From contig OY755183.1 in NCBI GenBank assembly GCA_963576735.1, positions 9,381,213 to 9,445,212 on the forward strand: a stretch of 64,000 nucleotides of DNA, given 5' to 3'. This DNA is from Bedellia somnulentella (Eukaryota; Arthropoda; Insecta; Lepidoptera; Bedelliidae). The position numbers and the translations under genes are program-made. Below the pieces are notes generated by a model, which was not told the DNA's origin, made no database searches, and saw only the letters and a program-made list of their open reading frames with translations. Below, piece after piece: positions 32,196 through 44,569 of the stretch (within the stretch, counting starts at the first letter, position 1; each line of letters begins with the position of its first letter).

Positions 32196-32598
32196 TCATT
32201 AAAATAAGGTACTTGGAAAAAGTATAAGTAAGTTAAGATATGTCAATGGTTGGCTGGCGTTGAATATGCATAGGATATATATAATATTTTTCAAATCAAG
32301 TCCTTGCTGGCAACTTTGTTTACATAAATATAGAAAATAGAAAATATATCTAACATTTGTTATATTTCTCAACTCTTTTCTATTAAAAATTGCTGTTTTA
32401 GTCCAAGAAATAGAACATACATTTTATTTCAGTTAATAAAATGGTGTCAAGTGATATCCTGCTTCGGTGCGACACAAGAGAGACTTCACAATACAAAGCA
32501 ATGCGAAAATACTGAGCAACTTTATTAAAGCTTTTCCGACAACTTTATAAAATTAGTTGTATTAACTGAATAAGAGAAGATAACAATTGTTATTCTAA

Positions 32599-32802
32599 AG
32601 GCGGATTTATACAGGGTAAGTAACTGACTCCGAATTCGAGTCAAGTCAGCGCTGACCCGAAAAAAACCCAATGTGAACTGTTTCAAGTCAGTACAGTGCG
32701 GTTGAAGTCAGCGCTGACTTAAATATTCGCATACGAATATTTAGAAGTCAGTCAGACTGACGCCGCTACTGACTTGCGCACTTACCCTGTATAAATCCGC
32801 CT
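32599..32802. mobile_element. PIF/Harbinger-like MITE with TAA target duplication
   Basis: TAA at 32596-32598 and 32803-32805 flank inverted ends of about 23 bp (AGGCGGATTTATACAGGGTA). The interior is full of AGTCAG motifs and two copies of the palindrome GTCAGCGCTGAC, plus AATATTCG...CGAATATT. The 3-bp TWA target fits the PIF/Harbinger superfamily. Length 204 bp, no coding capacity. Confidence 0.85.
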
Positions 32803-32984
32803 TAAAAGATAATAAGCTGCCATAGTTCAGTAAATCAATAGGCCGGTATTAAATAATCAGTTTCGAATAATGATATGAATAGTCTATTCTGTCCTGATAT
32901 ATTTTTTTACAATATATGTTGTATTCACTTACTTTGTAAAACAATATACCAATTATGGTAGCTATATCGCGTATGCACAGAATA

Positions 32985-33185
32985 GCTATACCCTATTTCT
33001 TCCCATGTGTGATAGTAAGAGGCAACTAAGGGTATCGGGGCTTTTTAAGTGATAGGAGACCCATCACAAAAAAAAATATTTTGAAATATTTTCCCCACTT
33101 AACTTCCAAAAGAAACAGAACAATTTTCTGATTCTGAAGCTCTGGCTACCCCTTTTAGAATTTATAGCCCTGAGTATAATATGTT
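32985..33185 (+). repeat. 240 bp interspersed repeat
   Basis: GTAAGAGGCAACTAAGGGTA, AGACCCATCAC, CCCCACTTAACTTCCAAAAG and AGCTCTGGCTACCCCTTTTA are present; the 5' end is diverged. Confidence 0.75.
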
Positions 33186-33344
33186 TGTATGTCGCACATA
33201 GAGGGGATGGCACTATAGCCATAAAGGTTAATGAAATTAAAACAATAATCACACGTATTCTGAATTCAACGATAATGCTGTGTATATTGTCAACTTAGGA
33301 AAGCACAAAAGCATACTCTTCCCGAGCGAGGAGGTCGAACGACT

Positions 33345-33605
33345 AATGAGATGGAGGACTACTATTAGGGAAGGGAAAACATCAACAGAAAACCCACATG
33401 ACTGAGGTGTAATTACTCGTGTGACAGTTTATTCTGAACACCAGCTAACAAATATTTCTCATGATGTTCAGAGCCATGAAATAAAATGAATAAAAACTAT
33501 CTTCATTTAGCCACTCATAATAATGCAACAAACGCTTTTCAAATACTTTAGTACCTCTGCAACCATTTCGGGTATTTATGGTGTGAACATTGAGTTTGAG
33601 TATTA
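33345..33605 (+). repeat. SINE body, diverged, with insertion
   Basis: AACCCACATGACTGAGGTGT, TTCTGAACACCAGCTAAC and TAGTACCTCTGCAACCATTT occur in the reverse order and strand of the copies on the minus strand. It ends GTGTGAACATTGAGTTTGAG. Confidence 0.6.
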
Positions 33606-34530
33606 TGTAGTAAGGCGGCTGAATTCCAGCTGCGTTATTAAATTTTTATGGATATTTGATTCGTTTAAACTATTCTACGTTATATTAGTCATGTAACTTA
33701 AAAATTACTTTATGGTTTTGTATCATTATCGTTTTTTTTAAATTTGCAATGATCCTTAATTGACTATCTTTTAAAATAATTTCGCAGATTCATGTTTTAA
33801 ACAAAATTGATTTTTGAAAAACACTATATTATTCAATACAATAATTATTCTTGTATGCCTCACATTAATGATTTTTTCACAGAAAACTCTATTAATCTCA
33901 TCAATTTGCCTTTTGGTTTTCATTTAATATCAACACGTACTATACGGCCATTGCAAGAAAGCAATCGATTTAGCAATTAATATAATATCGCTTTTGCTAT
34001 TTTACATTCAACCATCCACTCTTTGGACCTAAACCTACATAACATGTTTTTTTCTGTTGTGGAAACCAATTGTGTTTGAATTTATTCCACTTCCCTTGCA
34101 AATCCGAGTATTGAAAATTCCTAAATCAAAGGATTAAAAACAAACACTCGTCTACCCCATTGGGCAAAACGAAACTGAAAATCAAACAAAAAGATAAAAT
34201 AGCTCGCAATGTATGCAAATGGCGTCATACGAAATCCGAATTATTCATTTTTATCATAGGAGCGCTCGTGTGGGAGGTTTTAATTAATTTTGGTATTCGA
34301 ATATAAAATGGGCACGCTTCGTCTACGGTTTTTACCATTCTCATTCAATTCTACATCTAACTTGCCGTATCTGTATTCTGAAGGGATGATTTGATTTTAA
34401 ATATTCATTATATCGTTGTGATTTTGCAATTAATTAAAGACACTAAAAAATTTATCATTATTTGTCTATGTATTTTTTTAATGCTTCTTTTATATCTTTT
34501 TTTATTGCTGTGTACTTATAATTGCACTAT
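33606..34530. other. No recognisable gene or repeat
   Basis: Unique-looking AT-rich sequence. It could hold regulatory DNA, but nothing in it supports a specific call. Confidence 0.4.
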
Positions 34531-34534
34531 CAAA

Positions 34535-34725
34535 TTTCCTCCCGCAGGTATTCGTAAGAGGTGACTAAGGGTATTAGTGCTTTTAAAGTGATTGTCGGGC
34601 AATGTTGTTGAAGACCCATCAATAAAAACTATAACTTTATAAACTTTTCCCCACTCAACTTCCAAAAGCAGCTGAGGAATTTCCTGTCCCAAAGCTCTGG
34701 CTACCCCTTCTAAAGTCGTGAGTAC
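34535..34725 (+). repeat. 240 bp interspersed repeat
   Basis: GTAAGAGGTGACTAAGGGTA, CCCCACTCAACTTCCAAAAG and CAAAGCTCTGGCTACCCCTT; the tail is shortened to AAAGTCGTGAGTA. Confidence 0.75.
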
Positions 34726-35784
34726 AGTATTTTCTTTTTGAGGTTTTTTTATGTCTATCAGTGTCCTGAGTTGATAAGTGGAGACGTTGGAGGATTGTTT
34801 TGGCTACTAGGGCGCCGCATTCACTCGCCGTATGGCTTCACTGCAGCATATTTAACCGGAATGCTTGAACATAATTAATTAATTGTATGTATTTTTCCAT
34901 AGACGACTTGTTTTTCTCAAATATTTTTTGAACCGATTAAAAATCCAAATTCGGCCGACGTCACGTCACAGAGATTTTTATTCTATTTAAATAAAAGAAA
35001 AAAACATCGAAATTGGTCTAGCAATCGCTGAAATAAGCGATCAGGGTAATTTCGCAATGAGAATCGATCCTCAATAAATAAATATATTTAGTTTTCATTG
35101 TGAATTGATAATTTTCGTAAACAGAACTTCAAAATTAATGAAATAAAAAAAAGATTCTCCTTTACTTATGAATGTAGGCCTCCCCTAAAGATCTCTACAT
35201 GACCCCGGGCTGCATTGATCTATCAGCTTACGACGACCTCCATCAAGTCATCGTTGCACACACATAATTGAAAATACTTTTGTCTATGCTTAAAAGAACT
35301 ATTTAACATAAAAGATAGCTAAAGTATTTCGAGAAAGAAACAATTGAAAATACCGCTTTTGCTTGTGAAGTATACAAACAAATAAATCTTGGTCTCATTT
35401 GACGATATAATTGAAAAACGTTCAGCTCAGTAAAATTGTTCATCTGCATTGCGCTATTTCTGATTGAGATTTTTCACTATCTTATTTATAAAAATGGTGT
35501 ATTTTAAGTTATCAGATTTACTGAGAGTGTTAAATTGTGAAGGAAGAGACAGAGACTATAATACAAAGTGTTTGTTTGGTTACTTTTCTCCTCGAATTTC
35601 ACAAGTTTGAAGCAAAATGTAAATAAATATAATATTCCCAATTATAGTGTGATTTTTTTATTTAATTTGACGTAACAACTTGACAACCGTGAGAAGACCA
35701 TCTCTTCTCATACAGGAGATGCGCATTAAATTCCTCAGTTGGGCTTACACCAATATGTTTTTTCTTTAGTCATATTTATGATTA
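34726..35784. other. No gene; one dispersed-repeat scrap
   Basis: 35170-35255 (GTAGGCCTCCCCTAAAGATC) resembles 23745-23830. The rest is unrecognised. Confidence 0.4.
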
Positions 35785-35955
35785 ATTTATCAGGATTGTA
35801 AGCGGTGACGGAAAACATCATGAGGAACCCACATGGCTAAGTTGTACGTATTAATGTGACAGTCTATTTGTACAAAATGGCGATTGCATCAAAGCACTGT
35901 ACAAGTAAAATATGGGTACTCGGTGCACCATGTTACCAACGGCATTAATATTTAG
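35785..35955 (+). repeat. SINE body fragment
   Basis: AACCCACATGGCTAAGTTGT, TACAAAATGGCGATTGCATC and AAATATGGGTACTC match other copies in reverse orientation. Confidence 0.6.
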
Positions 35956-36890
35956 CTGTATTTTATTAAAAAGCATAACATTTTATTTGGTACCTCTAAA
36001 TATATTGGTTTTAAGTAAAAATTGGTAACTTTTTTTTAGTTAACTTATAAATGTGTCACACGCGACAACTATTTAGAAAATGTTATAGATTTCCTAAAAA
36101 TTGGGCCTCTTACAATGTAATTCACATATTTCCCGGCAATTTTACGAGTAACATACATTTCCCAGAAATTGTATACAATGACAGATTACATAGATTTCAG
36201 TTAACATTTATACTTACAATATGAGTATATACCACAGCCAAAATACCTCGTGAAAAACTATTTTCGTTTGAAAGCAAAATAAATCGCCTCACACCAGCCA
36301 ATACGAAACGAAATACCGAATATAAATCAAAAGAAACCAACTGAAGAGTGAACTAAAGAAAACTCAATCTAGACGACAGCCGCACATTTCTTTTCTATAT
36401 AGCTTAAGAAGTAAAGTAGGCCATCTTAGATGTTAGCAGTTGGGCCGGAAACAAGGTAAAAGGATGGAAAATAGATAACGAACCCCGAAATATACGTAAA
36501 TCTTTTACAAACGGTTGTGGATAAACCCTTTAATAGTTTTCCTCTATCAGAAACTTTATACGCGCCCTTCATTTAGACGCATACCGATAGTAATTTGTGC
36601 TTTTGTTAGTTATTTTAGTATGTAGCTATATTGATAATGACGTTTAAACTCTTTTGACCAAAGCAAACTTATCAAGTGGTTATCTTTATATATAATCTAA
36701 TCTAATCATCACATTTGAATAGCAATTTTTTAAAGGTGGTCACAGCTTTAAACACAAAAGTGTCATGTCTTGAGAATATGTAAGGGTTAAACACAATCAA
36801 TAAAAATTTGGTGATTTTCCACCAGCATCACTCAGCTATTTCTTGAACTACCTAGCCGCCCCGCGGAAGGCTCCTACTACAACTCTAACT
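35956..36890. other. No recognisable gene or repeat
   Basis: Unique-looking, AT-rich, no frames of note. Confidence 0.4.
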
Positions 36891-36894
36891 CGAG

Positions 36895-37385
36895 CTCAAA
36901 CGGTCACGCCGAATATCACCGAAGAGGTTCGCTGAGGTACTAATACTTCTGAACATCACGTTTTCAGCGTACTCATGTTTTGCTTGGACAGTGTACTCAC
37001 GTGATAGGAAGCAGGCATACCGCAGTTTTGTATGAAAACACTGTCACATGACTAAGTACAACTAAGCCATGTTTTCATTTCCTCACGATGTTTTCTCTCA
37101 CCGTTAACTAACTATGATACATTAACCACACATATGAATTTAGAACAGAGAAATTGGTGTAGAACCAACCAGGGATTTGAACCCTCCTCGTCTGTAAGAT
37201 AAGCGGTGTTCTACCCACTGAGCTATCACGTATTCGTACAAAACGGCGATAGTCCTGCCACTTATCACGTGAAATTACTGACCAAGCAAAACATAGTTAC
37301 TCTGAACACCAGGCGGCAATATCACGTGAAGTTCAGAAGTGCCAACCCTTTCGAGGATATACGGCGTGAACGTTTGGGTTGAAAT
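36895..37385 (-). repeat. tRNA-derived SINE, full copy joined to an inverted second body
   Basis: The minus-strand SINE has a tRNA-like head at 37161-37230 (reverse: TAGCTCAGTGGGTAGAACAC and GGGTTCAAATCCCTGG, good A and B boxes) and a body running down to 36895. 37241-37385 is the same body in + orientation, ending CGGCGTGAACGTTTGGG. The locus is therefore largely palindromic. Confidence 0.8.
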
Positions 37386-37619
37386 AAAAAAAACTGTTAA
37401 TGCTCCAAGAATTATACTTATGATTCAAACGTATGTACTTGTATAAGTTCACAAACAATCAAATAGTGTTGTAGTGATTAATGTGAGGAGTAAGAGGAAA
37501 ATGCCGAAACACAAGTTCTTACAGCAGTATCCTTCTTCTTACTATACATAACAAAAAACATTGGCGAAAATCACATGGTCCATATGGATATAGGTATAAT
37601 TATTAACAATGCTTAAAAC

Positions 37620-37850
37620 AGCTTTGTAGTGTCGGTTTAGAATAGCACTAAGCCATTTCTTTCCGCGGGTATTTTAAAGGCAACTTAGGATTCTGGGGCT
37701 TCATAAATGACAGTCTCATGATGTAGCCGCAGACAATATTTACAATTACAAAAGATTACAATATTTTCCCGACTAAACTTTCTTCCAACTAAACCAATAC
37801 TGAAGATCTGGGTATCCTTTCTGGGGATTGATAGCCGTGAATATTCGAAC
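37620..37850 (+). repeat. 240 bp interspersed repeat
   Basis: TAGTGTCGGTTTAGAATAGC at the start and GATTGATAGCCGTGAATATT at the end, with a diverged middle. Confidence 0.75.
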
Positions 37851-38577
37851 TTTAATATAAATAAACACTGAAAATTCACATCTCAAGTAATCAAGAAACC
37901 CCAGGCGTATCCAATACCTGTATTATTTCCGGCACTCCAGATAACTAACAAGTATTCAACCGAAATCATAATTACACGTTCGCAATTACCTCCTGCCTCT
38001 TGAGACGTTGTTTGGTACCTTTATTAGAATCAGGACTTGACATATAACGAGTTTGGCATTCAGAGCACGAACTCTAGTACTCAATGCTGTACTAGTTCTC
38101 TCTTAATGCTCTAAGAAGGTCAATCGGGTTATTTCCACTTCACACTTGGCAGAAATGAGGTTCTTGTTCCGACTGCAAAATTAGCACTGAAGTGTCGAAT
38201 AAGATGCCTTTGAACAAGCGTATAGTGGGGCTTTGAAACTGTGTCATAATTTGCGTTATGAAAATATTAAGAAATGTACATATATGCTCCATGTCAGTAG
38301 TAGGTTAACACATTAATATATCATGACCTACAAAAATAAGTTAATCTTGATTAAAATATAACATTGTTTAACAAATGCATTTGAAGAAAGCTAGGCATTC
38401 ACGACCTGCCCTTTTATGGCACCCAATTCACCGGGAGATAATACAAGCACAATGTAATGTATTGTTGTATTTGGTGCGGCCATTAGTGTGGATAACGCGG
38501 CAACTTGACCCAAATAGCAATATGCAAAGAGGTTCAATATGTTACCAATGCTTATTGATTGTTTTTGTACTTATTGC
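37851..38577. other. No recognised gene
   Basis: A 71-codon frame at 38375-38590 (MHLKKARHSRPALLWHPIHR) has no known relatives that I can name and runs into a repeat. Confidence 0.35.
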
Positions 38578-38990
38578 TATAAATACCTAAAAGGGGTAGC
38601 CAGAGTTTCAGAACAAAAATTCCTTAACCATTTTTGGATGTTTTGTAGGAATAAGATTTCAAAACAAAGGTTTTCGGTTATGGGTCTCCAATTACATCGC
38701 CCGAAAATTACTGAAAAAGCCTTAATATTCTTAACCTCCACTTTCAAAAACCCACAGCAAATAATGTGGTAGGGCTATTCTAAGCCACGTACGCATGGCC
38801 GCAGTATTATTTTTTTTCAGAAATTTAATCTTTTCTTCTACTCTGACAATTAAGTGGGGAAAAGATTCTTAAATAAAATATGTTAGGTAATCAGTCTCCA
38901 GCCATACCGCACAAGAACTAGTTAAAAGTCCCTTACCCTCAAGTCAACTCTAACGGCCTCCGCGTGTAGAACTTAATAACATGATGAACC
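38578..38990 (-). repeat. 240 bp interspersed repeat, two diverged copies
   Basis: 38580-38790 begins ATAAATACCTAAAAGGGGTA and ends GGCTATTCTAAGCC. 38815-38990 repeats the middle (CTGACAATTAAGTGGGGAAA, TCAGTCTCCAGCCATACCGC). Confidence 0.65.
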
Positions 38991-39865
38991 AATATTAAAG
39001 CAGTCTATAATTTATACGAAAAAATGTATTCCACAATACAATATAAACACAATACACACTAGAATCTATTGATTTTTTTTTTTAAAAAAGGCTTATTAAT
39101 CTAGGCTATATTTCATGGCCCCAAATATTAACGAGCTCGGGCCCTCTAGGTCCGTAGAGAGTACGGTAATCTAGCATTCTCATGCTCACTGTTTCAGCCT
39201 CATCTCAGCTTTACTCTCTCGGAACTAAACCGCAAAATGGCGGTATTACTTCCTTTACTTTTTAAACCTTTGAAATCATAAACATAAATTTCTTTTTAAA
39301 AAGTTTCTTCTCGCAGCCTTATAATATTTCCTCATTATCTTAAGGCCGTACAAAATGAAATGTACATTTTTAAATTACTATCAAATATCGCAGGGTATTA
39401 ACGAAAGCGAACTTTAATGGCCTTTAAAAAATTTAGCTTCATATTTACTAAAGGTTTTTTAAAATTCAATAAAGGAACTCGCTTTAATTTAAATTTCAAG
39501 CAAAGACTGCATTACCTAGACGCTCCTCGTAAACAATTTATACCGTTTCAAGTCATCTTTTAAAGCTTTCTTCACGGGAGTATATTGAAGTAGGTCTCTT
39601 GAAAGTCTACCGTCGAGCAATCTCGACTTAAGCACTAAATAAATGCTGCTGTACGTTCAGATTGACATTCTTAAATACGTTTCGGCAAATGAACGTTTTA
39701 ATTTAATATGCGAGTAAATTAAGTTAAATACAATATTGTTGCTGGTTTATTAAGATGAAAACGGTGTTTTTTAGAAGTTAGTAAATACAGCGATGAATTT
39801 ATATTACTCGTACAATAAAAAGCTCACACGATACTGTAATATAATAAACAGCTATATTTAATTTG
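38991..39865. other. No recognisable gene or repeat
   Basis: AT-rich, no frame or repeat identified. Confidence 0.4.
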
Positions 39866-39945
39866 TAGTTTTGGCTTAGATTAACACTACTCCATCTCGT
39901 CCTATGAGTGTCATACGCGACGAGTAGCGTTGCGGAGGTTTTTAA
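39866..39945 (+). repeat. 240 bp repeat, 5' scrap
   Basis: TTTTGGCTTAGATTAACACT, then ACTCCATCTCGTCCTATGAG; the rest is lost. Confidence 0.55.
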
Positions 39946-40084
39946 TTGCATATTCCAAAGAAAACTCGAAGTCATTGGAGAGCTATCCGATTTTATGATC
40001 CGATTCCTAATGTATTCCTAAAAGAGGCGAAAAAGAATGGTTTCCGATGCCCTGGTTACACCTTCTTGGAAATAATATCTGTTA

Positions 40085-40683
40085 TTGGTGAATAAAACAA
40101 GATTAGATTTGTCATTTCATGTAGAATATTGTAGTAGACATCAGGAGTGTCCGAATTTAAATGATTTTGCAAATATTAAGAGCATTTTTAGGTATATTAA
40201 GAGTTCAATTAGTTCTGGTAGTAGGTACGTTCGAGGAAATGATACAACTTTCAGAGCCTATTGTGATGCGGACTTTGCAGGTGATCCAAATACTAGAAAG
40301 TGTACGACTGGCTTGATTATCTTCTATGCTGGTGGACCTATTCATTGGTGCTCACGCAAGCAATCAGTTACGTCTCTCTCCAGTACAGAGGCTGAATATA
40401 TTTCTGCTGCAGGGTGTATAAAAGATTTATTGTATATTCAGAGTTTGTATAACGAAATTACAGGAGTATTGCCTAAAACTGAACTGTATGTTGACAATCT
40501 ATGTGCAATTGTTTTGATTAAGAATGAATCCTGCATAGAAGAAGTAAACATATAGATGTTAAATATCATTTCATTAAAGAGAAAATTGAGCAGAATAAGA
40601 TTGAGGTTTACTATTACCCAACCATTGCAAATATCGCTGATATATTAACAAAAGGACTTGACAGAACTAAGTTCTTGCGATAG
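40085..40683 (+). pseudogene. Ty1/copia-type retrotransposon, RNase H end of pol
   Basis: Contains FRAYCDADFAGDPNTRKCTT (RNase H, the usual DADWAGD region), WCSRKQSVTSLSSTEAEYIS and YVDNLCAIVLIKN. A one-base shift near 40530 moves the frame to SKHIDVKYHFIKEKI, ADILTKGLDRTKFL and a TAG at 40681-40683, the normal end of copia pol. Gag, protease, integrase and RT are missing, so the copy is 5'-truncated. A putative LTR follows at 40896. Confidence 0.88.
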
Positions 40684-40895
40684 GATTGTGAGTGATCAGT
40701 GAAGTGTCTGTGACCTTTGTTATAGCATAAGTAGATTTAAGGTGGTTTAGGCAATTAATTTTAAATTTAGTTTTAATCGTTATTATAATAGTTAGTCATT
40801 CGAATGATTTTTCTTGTTGTTGGGTGGGAAGTTCATTAAATATGGGTTTTAATGTGATTTTAGAGAAAAAGAGTATAATTTAAACTTATAGGGGA

Positions 40896-41281
40896 TGTTG
40901 ATGATATTCTATAGAGTGGAAAGTTTAAATTTAGTTTTTGGTTTGACATTTAATATATATTTAAAAGGAGTATTAAGGCTGTGGTTATGGAGACGTTAGG
41001 AACAATTTGAGAAGGAAAAGAAGAAGAGGTTGTACAAGTTATGTTTTTGATATAAATATACAGTGAATATTTTATAGTTGGGCATTTTAGAAGTATTGCG
41101 ATGTGAAATTTAATTTGCAATATTAATAGTGATAATATATGAATTAAGAAAAGAAGATCAAAGTTGAGTAGTTTATTAAGATTTTTGGACTTTTTGCTTA
41201 ATGTCCTAATGTAATATAATGACAATTCCCAAGGTAAAATAAAGTATGTACCGACTCGTGCAAAAAACTGTGCCGCTGTAC
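40896..41281 (+). mobile_element. Putative copia 3' LTR
   Basis: Begins TGTTGATGATATTC after a short purine run (AGGGGA), a typical copia LTR start 212 bp past the pol stop. AATAAA at 41238 could be the R-region signal. The right boundary (TGTACA) is a guess. Confidence 0.45.
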
Positions 41282-41680
41282 AAACTCGCCACTTTATGAA
41301 TATCTTATTTAAGAGCTCTATAAAGAAAAACTTGTCCAATTTCCTAAACGGCCCACTTAGATGTTTCATATCATTATGACCCAGAATGTTCAGTGGAGCG
41401 TAAACGGTGTTTGATTAAACCTCGTCCCTTCCTTTTCAGATTAAGGGTTATTAACGGGAACATTCATTGTTTTAGGTAAACGTTTAATGATACTTCTCAA
41501 TCCATTTCGACTTTTGGCACGTTACATTTGGTTTTATGATCTTCTCGCTTTGAGTACAGTTTAAATTACGGATGAGGGATAAGTGAATTGTAATGTGGTT
41601 AACTGGTAACGAAACATTTTTTATTTAATAAAAACAGTATAATAATATAGTATTTTCTAAGATTTCCACGATTACACATT

Positions 41681-41825
41681 ATAATTAAAACAACTATTGA
41701 TTTTCGGATATTTTAGTTCAGTCTTCCCGTGACCATGATAACTGAAAAGTTTTCGAAACGTCGGGCTTTTAAAACAATGTAATAACAATGTATTATATCC
41801 GAAAATCAATAGTTGTTTTAATTAT
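41681..41825. mobile_element. Short foldback MITE (copy 2 of 2)
   Basis: Perfect arms of about 30 bp (ATAATTAAAACAACTATTGA...) around a centre containing CCGTGACCATGATAACTG and TTCGAAACGTCGGG. It shares its arms with 18639-18730, but the centre differs. Confidence 0.8.
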
Positions 41826-41849
41826 AGTATTATAATAATTCACTTATGA

Positions 41850-42195
41850 AAGGTTCCGTTGCAACCGGCATAGACAAGCCACCAAATAGGCATAGGTTTT
41901 CATTTTAAGCGATTGTCCAACGATGTGCCTGCAGACTTATCACCAACCTCAAGACTCAAACGCTAACGCCCCGAAGGAGTAGCAAAGCTGCTAATACTTC
42001 TTAACATCACGTGTCATTTTCTCCACATTTTGCATTGACAGTGTATTCACGTCATATTATTATATGTCCTATCTTTTCTCCAATCATCGTCCAAAATTGG
42101 CTGTGTTTTGTACCTTCTTATTCGCTATCCTTTAGTCCCGTGAGTGCACTATCTATGTAAAACGTAGGTACTCTGAACACCAGGTGACATTAATA
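41850..42195 (+). repeat. 240 bp repeat interrupted by a SINE piece
   Basis: The 240 bp repeat at 41880-41955 (GCGATTGTCCAACGATGTGC) resumes at 42060-42145 (CTTTTCTCCAATCATCGTCC). A minus-strand SINE scrap lies between (41965-42060: GCCCCGAAGGAGTAGC, CACGTGTCATTTTCTCC) and another follows at 42155-42195. Confidence 0.6.
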
Positions 42196-42239
42196 TAATA
42201 AAAATAATAAAATTAAAATCAACTATACTCAACTATAGA

Positions 42240-43035
42240 TTTCCATACTTTAACAACCTTCCTAACTTGAAACCCTTAAAATGTGCTAGAGACACTAGGG
42301 ATCAATTAATGTTATTTAAAACCATCCATAATCTAATTGATTCACCTTATTTGTTATCAAGGTTAAACTTCAGATGTCCGTCCCACAACACTAGAAACTC
42401 ATTCACATTCCACACACCATCTCTTAGGACTAATTATGCCACCAACACATTTATTTCCCGTGCTATTATTTCTTACAATACAAAATTTTCCGAAGCTGAC
42501 ATTTTCAATTTATCATTAACTCAATTTAAGAACTTTTGTAAACAGTTGGAGTTTGTTGAATCAGCCGATTGACCCTAAATGTTTGAGTCATACAATTTTC
42601 TCTTAATATAATTATTTGAATTTATATTTATTTATTATACTATATTTATGTATTTACTTATTATGTTATATTTATTATTAAAGTATGTATTTTTAACCTT
42701 GAAAAGTAAGTATCTTATTTAGATATATTTTATTATCATAAAATATTGTTAACATTATTTCCTAAAATGTCTATGCATATTTTGTAATCTTGTAGTGTTT
42801 GCTTGGTCTGGTGGGAATGACAATATAATTCATTTAACTTACTTAATTTCATCTGTATAAATTATCCATATTACAACTGATGTATAATTGTTTTGTTTTC
42901 ATTAGTTATTTTAATTTGCGTTTTTCTGTATCGTCTGTATATCAATTGGTAGAAACTTTATAGGTCAAGAACTTCTCTGAATTTTTATCTTATTTGAAAT
43001 ATTGTGTACCGTTTGTTTCTCAAATAAATAAATAA
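42240..43035 (+). pseudogene. Non-LTR retrotransposon RT C-terminus and 3' UTR
   Basis: The frame to 42572 reads CARDTRDQLMLFKTIHNLID, SRLNFRCPSHNTRNSFTFHT, then DIFNLSLTQFKNFCKQLE, a CR1/jockey-like RT tail. The AT-rich 3' UTR ends in AAATAAATAAATAAATG at about 43035. It converges on the minus-strand element that starts there. Confidence 0.75.
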
Positions 43036-43996
43036 ATGAAATAAAATTGTTTATTGCGCATTTTGAATTACATAGTGATTTTTTCAATGGCCCCTGCACT
43101 AGGTAAAACCTGTATTGCGGGTGGCCTTTCTCGATATTTACATTGATTTCCAAATTAAAATTATACACAAACATAATTATTATAGAAAAACCTAACACTA
43201 AAAAAGTATACAAAATAAGCAGAACTAAAAAAATAATTTATAGAAAAAAAAAACTATTTTACTTGGATGTATAGTGTTTAGACACGTGCGTCTATATGAG
43301 AGAGAAAGTGTGTGTGAATGTGTGTGTGAGTGTGGGGGGGGGCGTGTGTGTGAGTGTGAGTGAGTGTGGGGGGGCGTGTGTGTGTTTATGTGCGTGAATG
43401 AATGAGTGCGTGTATAATGCTACTTCTGTCACTGTTGAACAATTAGGATGTCTTCTGTCTCAGAATATGATAATGAGTGCAACCATGTAGCAACTATCTC
43501 CTTAGCCTTATGACTACAAACGCTAGAGATATCCAACATTTTATTAATTTTACTGTAAATAAATCCTGATAGGAACAATGGAAATCTCCCAGAGAAAGCC
43601 GTTTTAAGTTTAGGGATGTTAAAAACTCTACCAGTATTTCTCAAGTGAGATATTTTTTTTGTTTCAACATCACTTTTACTTTTATGCATTTTTTCGACTT
43701 GTCGGAGAATAAATAATTTCCTAACTGACAAAACTTCGGCAACTTTATAGAGCTCAGTTGTTGGATATAAGAATGGTAAACATAAGCCAACTTTTAAAAC
43801 TGCTCTCTGAGTTCTTTCGAGCTGTAATAACGGACGGACGTCGTACGGACCTGCAGCTACCACCCCATGCACCTATGCAGTATGTTAAAATAGACTCACA
43901 CAATGCGTAATACACTATCTTTAGTGTTTCTTTGTCCATAGCGTGGCGAAGATTTTTAAAAACTGACATTAATTTACGTACTCTTGAAGAAAGCAA
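43036..43996 (-). pseudogene. Non-LTR retrotransposon RT C-terminus, related to the element at 1-3866
   Basis: Reads RKLMSVFKNLRHAMDKETLK, IVYYALCESILTYCIGAWGG, a frameshift near 43860, then LLQLERTQRAVLKVGLCLPF and YKVAEVLSVRKLFILRQVEK, to a stop near 43430. LERTQRAVLK parallels LERAQRAVLK in ORF2 at the window start. The 3' UTR includes a GT/GTGAGTGT microsatellite (43310-43400) and ends TTTCATTTATTTATTTATT. Confidence 0.8.
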
Positions 43997-43999
43997 TTC

Positions 44000-44065
44000 A
44001 ATATCACGTGAACTTCAGAAATTTTAGTACCTCTACCACCCCTGCAGGTATATACGGCGTTCACG
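44000..44065 (+). repeat. SINE 3' end fragment
   Basis: AATATCACGTGAACTTCAG, TAGTACCTCTACCACCCCTG and TATATACGGCGTTCACG. Confidence 0.65.
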
Positions 44066-44569
44066 TTTGTGGTTATCTGAGAATACGTTGCTTACTTAAA
44101 GTAGTTAAAGTATGCAATGAACCCATTAAGAGGTAGCTAAATAATCACATAAAAATCAATGACAATTTGTTAAATCAATGTGAACTAGCCCATTATTATG
44201 CATATTGAAAATGACGTGGCGCGTTAAAACATTGTTGTGGTTTAAACGAGCTATTAAACTCAAGAGATATTACAAAAGGATTAAGTAAAATGGAGACTTC
44301 GTCGGAGCGCTTGAACTTTGTAAGGCGACGACGCGGATTAATTGCAGATAATTGTGAATTAATTAACCCTGCTACTAATATACCGTATCTGGTTCAGTTA
44401 TGAAGCATTCATTTAAATATCACTTATAAAATAATAACGTTTAATCGTTTTTAAGTTTCTGGAATCGTTTAGGAATTTTGGTTCACGGCCTAGGTCAAAA
44501 ATTGTAATTGTAGGTAAAAGTAAAGTGTTGTAAGTAAACCTCAAAGTTGCCACGCTTTGCCGCTTTGTG
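44066..44569. other. No recognisable gene
   Basis: AT-rich; the 78-codon minus frame at 44413-44649 overlaps SINE sequence and is incidental. Confidence 0.4.

Noticed and set aside
43310..43400. Regulatory GT-rich element
   Set aside because: Simple microsatellite in a retrotransposon 3' UTR.
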